Below are positions 1 through 6,656 of a stretch of 22,156 nucleotides of DNA, piece by piece (the first letter of the stretch is position 1; each line of letters starts with the position of its first letter). The notes under the pieces are model-generated. The model worked only from the letters and a program-made list of their open reading frames with translations. It made no database searches and was not told where the DNA came from. A program made the position numbers and the translations under genes. Location: the NCBI GenBank assembly GCA_902783445.1, contig CACZQX010000251.1, forward strand, positions 1 to 22,156, given 5' to 3'. The stretch is from an uncultured Lachnospiraceae bacterium. Its GTDB lineage: Bacteria; Bacillota; Clostridia; Lachnospirales; Lachnospiraceae.

Positions 1-138
1 GGTCAGCAATGGGAGAATGCATCAAACTTTGACCTTACGCTTAACAGTGCAAATTACGGTGTAAACGGAACGGTAGAAGTTATACTTAAACTCTTTGATG
101 ACAAGATTAAGGTTTATAACAAAGAAGAAAATGAATAA
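1..138 (+). CDS. Cytidylate kinase-like protein, C-terminal end (5' truncated by window)
   Basis: Frame 1 is open from the first base to a TAA at 136-138 and gives 45 residues. The piece containing FDLTLNSANYGVNGTVEVIL resembles the C-terminal segment of cytidylate-kinase-like P-loop kinases, where an [YF]DL.LNS motif is followed by a G-rich turn and a last helix. The nucleotide-binding P-loop lies outside the window, so activity cannot be judged. If the assignment is right, the protein phosphorylates CMP-type nucleotides or an unknown relative of them. Two consecutive hairpins follow the stop and probably end the transcript. The assignment rests on a short fragment and is moderate. Confidence 0.55.
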   Translation, partial: GQQWENASNFDLTLNSANYGVNGTVEVILKLFDDKIKVYNKEENE

Positions 139-185
139 TATCTAATAAGCGATAAACGGCAATATAACATCCGTATTAAATTCTT

Positions 186-225
186 CGGCGGTATGGCTGA
201 ATCCGGCCGTGCCGCCGTATTTTTC
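186..225 (+). terminator. Rho-independent terminator after the kinase-like gene
   Basis: A 12-bp stem pairs 186-197 (CGGCGGTATGGC) with 206-217 (GCCGTGCCGCCG), with two G-T wobbles and an 8-base loop, and is followed by a T-rich tract at 218-224. It lies 48 bases after the kinase-like stop codon. Confidence 0.75.
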
Positions 226-237
226 TTGGCATAAGAA

Positions 238-270
238 AACCACGCGATAGTCGCGTGGTTCTATTCTTTT
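238..270 (+). terminator. Second, adjacent hairpin terminator
   Basis: A perfect 10-bp stem pairs 238-247 (AACCACGCGA) with 251-260 (TCGCGTGGTT) around a 3-base loop. It is followed by CTATTCTTTT, a mediocre U tract. It stands 12 bases beyond the first terminator, so it could be a backup terminator for the same transcript. Confidence 0.55.
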
Positions 271-388
271 AATTGTGATTTGTATTTAAAAATGCTAAAA
301 TTTATTTAGTATTAAACGCTTGCTTGATATTGTAGGCGAAATTATTAAATAAATGTTTTGAAAAGCGGTGTAAAAATGAAGAGTTTAA

Positions 389-769
389 GAATATATCTGG
401 TATTGTTATTCAATCTTTTCTACGGTTGGATTGGGAGATATTGTGGTTGTAACGCTTCTTGGCAGAACTTTGTCCATAATTTTGAGTATATACGCAATAC
501 TGGTTGTTGCTCTTGTTACAGGAGTAATCGTAGCCTTCTATAACGATTTGGTTTCCATGAAATATAAGGCAGGCAAGGCAGAAATATTGGATAAATTGGA
601 ACATCTTCAGGATTTACCAAAAGAAGAACTGGCGGATCTATCGGATGCCATCAAGAATCATAATAATAATATGCAAAAATCTTTTGCTTTGTACCCTGCG
701 CAAGCAATTTGGTGCCAAAAGGTACAATTTCTCGGAGATAAACAAGAAAACAACTTGTGTTGCTTGTAG
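389..769 (+). pseudogene. Remnant of a potassium/ion channel gene, N-terminal half missing
   Basis: The frame from 389 reads EYIWYCYSIFSTVGLGDIVVVTLLGR, then a hydrophobic helix, then a charged tail with KLEHLQDLPKEELADLSDAI. WYC..., the TVG-x-GD selectivity filter, the following transmembrane helix and the cytoplasmic coiled tail match two-transmembrane Ion_trans_2-type potassium channels. The filter reads TVGLGD rather than the usual TVG[YF]GD. A TAA lies at 386-388 and a TGA at 377-379 in this frame. No ATG precedes the pore helix, and the outer helix or voltage-sensor segments are absent from every upstream frame. A TTG at 431 could open the frame but would cut the filter in half. The last 30 or so codons do not look like channel sequence and run into a hairpin. 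I read this as a 5'-deleted, non-functional gene. Confidence 0.6.
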
Positions 770-778
770 TGCTTTTTT
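742..778. terminator. Possible weak hairpin terminator between the channel remnant and the DUF1848 gene
   Basis: ACAAG (742-746) and CAAC (751-754) pair with CTTGT (763-767) and GTTG (759-762), with a four-base bulge. A run of six T follows at 773-778 on the plus strand. The stem is weak; a role for the convergent gene on the minus strand is uncertain. Confidence 0.3.
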
Positions 779-1724
779 ATATATCAAATTTCAACTGCCC
801 ATCTATCCAACTTGTTTGCTTAGCAACATGTATTGTTTCACCTTCTATATGACCGCCGATTAAGAAAGGTGAATTCTTATCATGCTTTGCATGATTGGTT
901 TTTACGGACTTTGCATCATAGTTGGCATAGCAATAATGGCAAAGATGCATGCAGGAATTATATGCGCCGATGTCGGCACTTAAATAGCAGGCGCATTCTT
1001 TTCTTTGGGGTTTAAACGCGGGAATATTTAAGCTTTTGCCAAGGGCTTTTTCGTAAACGTCTTTTGTCATGCAACCGCGGCAATCCGCACCGTACTCGGC
1101 CAAAAACTCGCCTTCTCCGCAAGGTCTCACACTCATCCCGTATTGCTTTGCTATCGCTATCATTTCTTTTCCGAGAATTAATTTATCATTTCTTTCGACA
1201 CGGGCTATTTCGGGTGCATTGATTCTGACTTTGGAATATAGGTCCACAAAACTGATTACGCAAATATCCGTATAGCCGCTCATGGCAGATGCCATTTTTT
1301 CAAATTCTTTTAAATGATATGACACAGTGTATTTATCGTTAATGATTATTGGATCGTAGCGCCAACCCATGGAGTTTTTGCCGACATTTTTGGAAAGGTG
1401 CATAAAATCATCAATAACCTTTTCTTTATTTGGAACATTCGGCTCCATATCTTTTTCATAAGCGGTAATTGTTACATACCAAAACATGCCGTAATCTTTT
1501 AAAAGATCTATGTTTTTAAGCATAGGTCCGGGATTTTTGCTGCAAAAACATATTAAATCCACCATATGGGGATTTAACAAATACTTTGTAACTTGCAAGG
1601 GATTATATGGATTCCTTACAAGTACAAAGCCTTCTTTAATTCTGTTATAAAACCATTCGGAATAAAATGCGGGTATATCCGTTCTTTGTCCTGTTTGAAT
1701 TATCATAACAATCGTCCGTTTCAT
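777..1724 (-). CDS. DUF1848 family protein with C-terminal iron-sulfur-type cysteine cluster
   Basis: The 315-residue product carries RTDIPAFYSEWFYNR and LVRNPYNPLQV near the N-terminus, which are hallmarks of the DUF1848 family, whose function is unknown. The C-terminal third is cysteine-rich: C215 and C218, C244 and C246, then C258-x3-C262-x2-C265 in the sequence CMHLCHYC. The CX3CX2C spacing is the cluster-binding motif of radical SAM enzymes, but here it lies near the C-terminus instead of the N-terminus; Pfam notes this resemblance for the family. Family members usually begin close to MI-x-S-x-x-RTDIPAFY, so Met7 or Met1 may be the true start. Neither has a clear Shine-Dalgarno sequence. 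The gene stands alone, divergent from the P1 peptidase gene. I see no signal peptide, so it is probably cytoplasmic. No reaction can be assigned. Confidence 0.85.
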   Translation of the reverse strand: MKRTIVMIIQTGQRTDIPAFYSEWFYNRIKEGFVLVRNPYNPLQVTKYLLNPHMVDLICFCSKNPGPMLKNIDLLKDYGMFWYVTITAYEKDMEPNVPNKEKVIDDFMHLSKNVGKNSMGWRYDPIIINDKYTVSYHLKEFEKMASAMSGYTDICVISFVDLYSKVRINAPEIARVERNDKLILGKEMIAIAKQYGMSVRPCGEGEFLAEYGADCRGCMTKDVYEKALGKSLNIPAFKPQRKECACYLSADIGAYNSCMHLCHYCYANYDAKSVKTNHAKHDKNSPFLIGGHIEGETIHVAKQTSWIDGQLKFDI

Positions 1725-1778
1725 AATCTAATATAAAAAATTATAACCCATGTCATTAAATTACGCATGATTTTTTAA

Positions 1779-1821
1779 TTGACGTGCGCTAAATAATATA
1801 GCAATATAATGGTAAAAGGAG
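1779..1821 (+). promoter_or_regulatory. Candidate promoter and ribosome binding site of the P1 peptidase gene
   Basis: TTGACG (1779-1784) and TATAAT (1805-1810) are both near consensus, but the 20-base spacer is longer than normal. The AAAAGGAG at 1814-1821 stands 9 bases before the ATG at 1831 and fixes that start. If TATAAT is the real -10, the leader would be very short, so the exact -10 is uncertain. Confidence 0.4.
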
Positions 1822-1830
1822 TTAGATAAT

Positions 1831-2772
1831 ATGGCAAATATAAAAGAAATACAGTTGTGGGAATTTGAGAATGTTAAAATCGGACAGACAGAAAACAGCG
1901 AGGCAGGCACGGGAGTTACGGTAGTAGTGGCTCCAAAGGGTGCTCCATGCGGTTTGGATATCAGAGGCGGCGGTCCGGCAAGCAGAGAATCCGGCCTTAT
2001 GGACCCTTTGGCTGCCGCACAAATCGTGCATGCGGTTGTTTTGGCGGGTGGTTCTGCCTTTGGACTTGATGCCGCAGGCGGAGTAATGAAATATTTATCG
2101 GAAAATAAGATAGGTTTTCCTGTGGGTGATGTTGTTGTGCCCCTTGTATGCCAGTCCGATATTTTCGATTTGGGATATAAATCTGCCGATATCTATCCGG
2201 ATAAAGAAATGGGATATAAGGCTTGTGAAAACGCCTTTAATACTGAGAGGGGAAACTTTAAATCAGGCAATTTCGGGGCGGGCTGCGGTGCCACGGTAGG
2301 AAAAATACTCGGAATGGAGCGATGCTCTAAGGCGGGAATCGCAAGCTATGGAGTCGCGCTTGGGGAGTTAAAAGTTGCTGCCATTGTTGCGGTAAACGCA
2401 TTGGGAGACGTATATGATTTTAAGAACAACCAACGTATAGCAGGCGTAATGAGTGAGGATGGAAAAGCTTTAAACGATTTGTCTTGTGAAGAGCTGTTAT
2501 ATGAGTCTTACTCAAGCCATGCTGCGAATACAGCAACAAATACAACTATCGGAATAGTGCTTACAAATGCCAAATTTAACAAAACCGAACTTTGCAAATT
2601 GGCAGGCATGACACATGATGCATATGCAAGATGCATTCGTCCGATTCACACGTCTATGGATGGTGACAGCATTTATGCCATGTCTTTGGGGGATGTAGAG
2701 GCATCACTTGATTTGGTTGGTACTCTTGCAAACGATGTTATGTGTGAAGCAATCAAAAGAAGCGTATCTTAA
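1831..2772 (+). CDS. P1 family (S58, DmpA-like) N-terminal-nucleophile aminopeptidase
   Basis: The 313-residue product matches the P1/S58 family throughout. GLDIRGGGPASRES (41-54), the glycine-rich VLAGGSAFGLDAAGG (70-84), NFGAGCGATVGK (147-158) and VNALGDVYD (188-196) are typical. ANTATNTTIGIVLTNA (231-246) is the autoprocessing region. In this family the precursor cleaves itself just before a Ser or Thr, which becomes the N-terminal nucleophile; here Thr238 or Thr239 in the NTT motif is the likely one. Relatives act as aminopeptidases or beta-peptidyl aminopeptidases, but the substrate cannot be told from sequence. No signal peptide or membrane helix is evident, so it should be cytoplasmic. 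The ATG at 1831 has a good Shine-Dalgarno sequence. The gene is monocistronic, ended by the hairpin at 2809-2840. Confidence 0.9.
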   Translation: MANIKEIQLWEFENVKIGQTENSEAGTGVTVVVAPKGAPCGLDIRGGGPASRESGLMDPLAAAQIVHAVVLAGGSAFGLDAAGGVMKYLSENKIGFPVGDVVVPLVCQSDIFDLGYKSADIYPDKEMGYKACENAFNTERGNFKSGNFGAGCGATVGKILGMERCSKAGIASYGVALGELKVAAIVAVNALGDVYDFKNNQRIAGVMSEDGKALNDLSCEELLYESYSSHAANTATNTTIGIVLTNAKFNKTELCKLAGMTHDAYARCIRPIHTSMDGDSIYAMSLGDVEASLDLVGTLANDVMCEAIKRSVS

Positions 2773-2808
2773 AGAAAGCATATTGTTAACAATTGTATAA
2801 TTACAATG

Positions 2809-2840
2809 AAAAAGCCTCGGAGATTAACCGAGGCTCTTTT
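2809..2840. terminator. Bidirectional terminator between P1 peptidase and trxA
   Basis: AGCCTCGG (2813-2820) pairs with CCGAGGCT (2828-2835) around a 7-base loop. AAAA precedes and CTTTTT follows the stem, so it can serve both convergent transcripts. It begins only a few bases past the trxA stop codon. Confidence 0.85.
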
Positions 2841-2842
2841 TG

Positions 2843-3157
2843 TCAGATACCAAGCATTTTAAAAATTTCCGCTTTTGTTTTGCCGCCTGTGCTTTGTTCA
2901 ACAACTTCACCGTTTTTGATTACGATGAGTGTAGGAACTGCCGTTACTTTAAACTTGTTTGCAAGAATAATCTCGTCATCAATGTTAACTTTGCAAACTT
3001 TTGCTTTTCCTTCGCTTTCTGCGGCTACCTGCTCGATAACCGGCATAAGCATTTTGCAAGGGCCGCACCAAGGTGCCCAAAAATCTAACAATACAGGTAA
3101 GTCTGCTTTCATTACTTCTTCTTCAAAATTATCAAAATTTACATTTACTTCAGCCAT
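2843..3157 (-). CDS. trxA: Thioredoxin
   Basis: This is a 104-residue protein of standard thioredoxin length with the active site W30-C31-G-P-C34 inside FWAPWCGPCKML, and the conserved cis-proline P75 in AVPTLIVI. It reduces protein disulfides in the cytoplasm and is itself reduced by thioredoxin reductase, which is not in this window. The ATG is supported by an AGGAGGA Shine-Dalgarno sequence (TCCTCC at 3165-3170 on the plus strand) seven bases upstream. The gene lies 114 bases downstream of the CoA-disulfide reductase fusion on the same strand with no terminator visible between them. Read-through is therefore possible, but trxA also has its own promoter with a palindrome on the -35 box. Confidence 0.96.
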   Translation of the reverse strand: MAEVNVNFDNFEEEVMKADLPVLLDFWAPWCGPCKMLMPVIEQVAAESEGKAKVCKVNIDDEIILANKFKVTAVPTLIVIKNGEVVEQSTGGKTKAEIFKMLGI

Positions 3158-3199
3158 TTTTAATTCCTCCTTTATATGTGGATTGAGTTGAGTTCGTAG

Positions 3200-3232
3200 T
3201 TAATACTAACATGTCATTTGATTCACAATCAA
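3200..3232 (-). promoter_or_regulatory. trxA promoter with a 15-bp palindrome over the -35 box
   Basis: Read on the minus strand, TTGTGA (3228-3223) and TATTAA (3205-3200) are separated by 17 bases and stand about 42 bases before the trxA ATG. The -35 box sits inside the perfect palindrome TTGATTCACAATCAA (3218-3232, plus strand). Its arms resemble the FNR consensus TTGAT-N4-ATCAA but with a five-base centre. Overlap with the -35 suggests an operator, most simply for repression or displacement of polymerase. The promoter assignment is by eye. Confidence 0.5.
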
Positions 3233-3271
3233 CGCAATCTTGTGTACAGATTATTAAATTTTTGTGAATTC

Positions 3272-5758
3272 TTAGATAAACAAATTTACATTTGATTCTT
3301 CGGCATCGCCCAGATATGATGCAACTCCCGCGAATTCCACGCCGTCAATCAGTTCTTCTTTTTTGATTCCCATAATGTCCATGGACATTGTGCAGGCCAC
3401 AAGTTTAACACCGGCTGCTTTTGCTTTATCTATCAGCATTTCCAAGGAATCAACATTTTTAGACTTCATTACGGATTTCATCATGGATGTTCCCATGCCG
3501 CCCATATTCATTTTTGACAGCTTAAGTTTTGTACTGCCTTTTGGCATCATTTTTCCAAACATTTTTTCAACAAATGTTTTGGATACTTTAGGGGCGTTTG
3601 ATTTTCTTAATACATTTAAGCCCCAGAAAGTAAAGAACATGGTAACCGGGCGTCCCATGGCCGCCGCGCCGTTGGCAATTATAAATGATGCCAAGACCTT
3701 GTCCAAATCTCCGCTGAAAACAACCATTGTTTTGCCGTCGTTTTGAGGAATGACAGAAGCCGGAACTGCTGTTGTTCCTTCGATTCCTTTTTTTATTAAA
3801 ACGATATTTTGCTTTCCGATGCGTTCTGTCTTTACAAGAGTATTGCCCGTACGTCTGCACCAAGCATCGATATCTGCCGCAAAGCCCATATCCGTTGCCG
3901 CAACCCTTAGAATTTCACCATCATTCATTTCCTTTAAAGTTTGATTTACTTTCATGATGGGCCCCGGACATTGAAGTCCCGAGCAGTCCAATTGCTTTAT
4001 TTCTTTAGCTAAATTCATTGTGCCGTCGTTCATATCTTCTTCACCTTTCTTACCCTCGCAGCATGAGTTTGTGCCTGCTTCTCCGGCTTTTCCCGAAAGA
4101 ATATCTTTGTTGCAAAGTTGCGATTTGTAAAAAGAAGTTCCGCCGGAAAGAACACTTACATTTTCAAAGCCATTTGCTGCAAGTATTCTGGCTGCATTGT
4201 AAGAGCGAACTCCGATTGCGCAAAATACCACATAGTGTTTGTTTTTATCAAGCTTATTCAAGTTATTTCTTAAACGACTCCATGGAATATGTTCGGCTTC
4301 TTTTATGGAAAAGGCCATAAGTTCGGGATCTTCTCTCACATCCAACAAGGTCATGCTTTCTTTGTCAAATTCATCAACTTCGGTAAATTTAACCATTCCG
4401 TTTATTATGTTTTCAGCCACAAAGCCAAGCATATTTACGGGATCCTTTGCGGATGAAAATGGTGGAGCGTAGGATAACTCAAGTTCTTCCAAGTCATATA
4501 TGGTGCCATTCATGCCCATTACGGAAGCAATGCTATCGATGCGCTTATCTACGCCTTCCTGACCGATTACTTGCGCGCCGAATATTTTTCCGTCTTGATT
4601 AAATATCAATTTAAGAGTTAAAGCAGTGCTGTCCGGATAGTAACCCGCATGGGATTTTTGGTTAATAAGGGCAGTAAAATATTCTGCATTTTTAACCTTT
4701 CCCGCAGCTTTAAGCTGCTTTTCGTTTAAGCCCGTAGCTGCAACGTGCAGGTCAAAGACTTTGGCAACGCTTGTTCCCATGCTTCCTTTGTATGATTTAT
4801 TATCACCGGATAAAATATCCGCAAGGATGCGCGCTTGCTTGTTTGCGGGTCCCGCAAGAGGAATCATTGTTTTGTCTTTTGAAACAAAATGTTCTACTTC
4901 TATAACATCACCAAGTGCATAAATGTCTTTTTCGGATGTTTTAAAAGAAGCATCAACCACTATGCCGCCTCGCTTGTTTGTTTCGATTCCCGCATCTTTT
5001 GCAAGCTCCGAGTTTGGACGAACACCGATAGACAGAATGATTAAATCCGCTTCCACTTCTTTACCGCTTGCAAGCTCGATTTTTGTTGATGAAGGGTCGT
5101 GCTTAAAGGATTTAACTCCATCCGCAAGGTAAAGCTTAACATTATTCATATGGATGTTTTCGTGTAGAAGAGCAGCCATTTCGGGATCGATTGGAGCCAT
5201 AACTTGGTTCGCGGCTTCTATTATGCTTACATCAAGACCCAAAGCGTGAAGGTTTTCGGCCATTTCAAGTCCGATAAATCCGCCGCCGATAACTGCGGCG
5301 CGTTTTGGATGATGCTCTTTAACGAAAGCTTTTATTTTATCCGTATCCGGTACGGTCCAAACCTTAAAAATGTTGTTTGCGTCAATGCCCGGAATCGGTG
5401 GTTTGAGAGGCGAGGAACCTGTGGCAATAACAAGATTGTCGTAGGATTCATCAAATTCCTCGTTGCTATTTAAGTTTTTTACAATAACTTTTTTGTCCTT
5501 TGGAAGGATTTTAATTACTTCGTGTTTAACCCTAACATCGATGTTAAACTTCGATTTCATAGCTTCAGGACTTTGCAAAAGAAGGGCATCCCTGGATTTG
5601 ATAACATCGCCCACATAGTAAGGCAGACCGCAGTTGGCGTATGAAATATATTCGCCGCGTTCAAAAATAATTATTTCCTCGTTTTCGTTTCTTCTTCGAA
5701 GACGTGCCGCGGTTGTAGCTCCACCGGCAACACCACCGATAATAACTGTCTTTGACAT
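3272..5758 (-). CDS. CoA-disulfide reductase / rhodanese / TusA / DsrE2 fusion protein (persulfide handling)
   Basis: The start is placed at 5758, MSKTVIIGGVAGG, which has a GGAG ribosome binding site (TCTCC at 5767-5771, plus strand); an upstream in-frame ATG at 5851 adds 31 non-homologous residues. The 828-residue product has four modules. Residues 1-455 are an FAD/NAD(P)H pyridine-nucleotide disulfide reductase of the CoA-disulfide reductase type, with GGVAGG (8-13), the single redox Cys43 in SYANCGLPYY, a second Rossmann motif IGGGFIGLEMAE (157-168) and a dimer-interface YAPPFSSAKDP (430-440). Residues about 456-545 are a rhodanese domain with Cys513 in FCAIGVRS. A linker holds Cys566-Cys567. 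Residues about 587-655 are a TusA/SirA domain with LDCSGLQCPGPIMK (Cys592, Cys597). Residues about 676-828 are a DsrE2-like domain with Cys789 in ACTMSMDIMGI. Together these suggest passage of persulfide sulfur between cysteines with CoA or another thiol as carrier; the substrate is an inference. Confidence 0.93.
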   Translation of the reverse strand: MSKTVIIGGVAGGATTAARLRRRNENEEIIIFERGEYISYANCGLPYYVGDVIKSRDALLLQSPEAMKSKFNIDVRVKHEVIKILPKDKKVIVKNLNSNEEFDESYDNLVIATGSSPLKPPIPGIDANNIFKVWTVPDTDKIKAFVKEHHPKRAAVIGGGFIGLEMAENLHALGLDVSIIEAANQVMAPIDPEMAALLHENIHMNNVKLYLADGVKSFKHDPSSTKIELASGKEVEADLIILSIGVRPNSELAKDAGIETNKRGGIVVDASFKTSEKDIYALGDVIEVEHFVSKDKTMIPLAGPANKQARILADILSGDNKSYKGSMGTSVAKVFDLHVAATGLNEKQLKAAGKVKNAEYFTALINQKSHAGYYPDSTALTLKLIFNQDGKIFGAQVIGQEGVDKRIDSIASVMGMNGTIYDLEELELSYAPPFSSAKDPVNMLGFVAENIINGMVKFTEVDEFDKESMTLLDVREDPELMAFSIKEAEHIPWSRLRNNLNKLDKNKHYVVFCAIGVRSYNAARILAANGFENVSVLSGGTSFYKSQLCNKDILSGKAGEAGTNSCCEGKKGEEDMNDGTMNLAKEIKQLDCSGLQCPGPIMKVNQTLKEMNDGEILRVAATDMGFAADIDAWCRRTGNTLVKTERIGKQNIVLIKKGIEGTTAVPASVIPQNDGKTMVVFSGDLDKVLASFIIANGAAAMGRPVTMFFTFWGLNVLRKSNAPKVSKTFVEKMFGKMMPKGSTKLKLSKMNMGGMGTSMMKSVMKSKNVDSLEMLIDKAKAAGVKLVACTMSMDIMGIKKEELIDGVEFAGVASYLGDAEESNVNLFI

Positions 5759-5845
5759 TTTATAATTCTCCTTTAAAAATTTTTTTATAGCGTTTTTGTT
5801 TTGTGATTGGAGTTTATCATTTAGAAAAATAAAGAACAGTAACTT

Positions 5846-5897
5846 GGTCACATTAGACTAAAAAACAAGTGACCGGGGTGTTTTTAAATGGTAAAAT
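5846..5897. promoter_or_regulatory. Inverted repeat GGTCAC-N17-GTGACC and candidate regulator promoter
   Basis: In the divergent intergenic region, GGTCAC (5846-5851) and GTGACC (5869-5874) form an inverted repeat. The right arm is exactly 17 bases upstream of TAAAAT (5892-5897), so it can act as a -35 box (TGAC core) for the Crp/Fnr gene. The repeat could therefore be an autoregulatory operator, and it also lies upstream of the fusion gene on the other strand. No convincing promoter for the fusion gene was found. Confidence 0.4.
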
Positions 5898-5957
5898 AAA
5901 ACTAGGTTGGAGTGTTTATTGTAAAAAACCGCTTTGAGATTAGGATTTTAAAAAAAT

Positions 5958-6620
5958 ATGGAAAAAGAATTATTTGATAAGCTACCCTTTTGGGAGAATT
6001 TAACTGAAAAGGAAAAAGATTTGGTGGCGCAATCAGCCGTTATTAAAACATATGAAAAAGCTGAAATTATTCACTCAAGCGATGATCTTTGCCTTGGGGC
6101 TATTAACATAATAAGCGGTGAAGTGCGTACTTTTATGATGTCGGACGAGGGACGAGAGATTACGCTTTTTAAAATCGGAGAGGGTGAAACCTGTGTTCTT
6201 TCGGCAGTTTGCGTAATGGATGCCATAAGTTTCGAAGTACAAATGATAGCGGAAGATAAATGCGAGATATTAATCATCACGGCAGCAGTACTTTCTAAAC
6301 TGTCCGAAAGCAATATATATGTTAAATGCTTTATGTACGAGACCGCAACGGAGCGCTTTTCCGATGTTATGTGGGCGATGCAACAACTCTTGTTCTTAAG
6401 GATAGATCAAAGAATTGCTTCTTTCCTGATTGATGAAAGCGTAAAAAACAAATCCGACGAAATCCAAATGACCCACGAACAAATTGCCGTGCAAATCAAT
6501 TCCGCAAGGGAAGTAGTGGCAAGAATGTTAAAACGATTTGAAAGCGAAAAAATAGTTGAACTCGGAAGAGGGAAAATAACGATCACAGACAAAGAAAATC
6601 TGAAACGATTGGTTTTATAA
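5958..6620 (+). CDS. Crp/Fnr family transcriptional regulator
   Basis: The 220-residue protein has an N-terminal cyclic-nucleotide-binding-type beta-barrel (about 8-120) with IISGEVRTFMMSDEGREITLFKIGEGE, a long dimerisation helix (about 121-155) and a C-terminal winged helix-turn-helix (about 170-212) with MTHEQIAVQINSAREVVARMLKRFE. It has cysteines at 45, 79, 85, 102 and 124. C79-x5-C85 lies in GETCVLSAVCVM, after the barrel's GEGE turn. The cAMP-binding arginine motif of true CRP is not evident, and the cysteine spacing is not that of E. coli FNR, so a redox, sulfur or other thiol signal is more plausible than cAMP. It diverges from the persulfide fusion gene, which makes that gene its likely target. 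The ribosome binding site is weak: AGGA at 5942-5945, 12 bases before the ATG. Confidence 0.9.
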   Translation: MEKELFDKLPFWENLTEKEKDLVAQSAVIKTYEKAEIIHSSDDLCLGAINIISGEVRTFMMSDEGREITLFKIGEGETCVLSAVCVMDAISFEVQMIAEDKCEILIITAAVLSKLSESNIYVKCFMYETATERFSDVMWAMQQLLFLRIDQRIASFLIDESVKNKSDEIQMTHEQIAVQINSAREVVARMLKRFESEKIVELGRGKITITDKENLKRLVL

Positions 6621-6627
6621 AGTAAAG

Positions 6628-6644
6628 ATAAGTTATTAACTTAT
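6628..6644. repeat. 17-bp perfect palindrome before the M13 peptidase gene
   Basis: ATAAGTTATTAACTTAT is perfectly self-complementary around a central T. It sits in the 36-base gap between the Crp/Fnr stop and the M13 start, one base before the AGGGAG ribosome binding site. It could be an operator or a weak RNA hairpin; there is no U tract, so it is not a terminator. Confidence 0.5.
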
Positions 6645-6656
6645 TAGGGAGAAAAA

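Noticed and set aside
431..769. A 112-aa ORF starting with TTG as an intact small membrane protein
   Set aside because: The TTG lies inside a potassium-channel selectivity filter whose pore helix is readable upstream in the same frame, so it is a remnant and not an independent gene.
2793..3191. 132-aa plus-strand ORF over trxA
   Set aside because: It is antisense to a clear thioredoxin and starts across the bidirectional terminator.
5759..5851. Upstream in-frame ATG (5851) as the start of the CoA-disulfide reductase fusion
   Set aside because: The 31 extra residues are not homologous to the FAD-binding fold, and the GGAG ribosome binding site fits the ATG at 5758.
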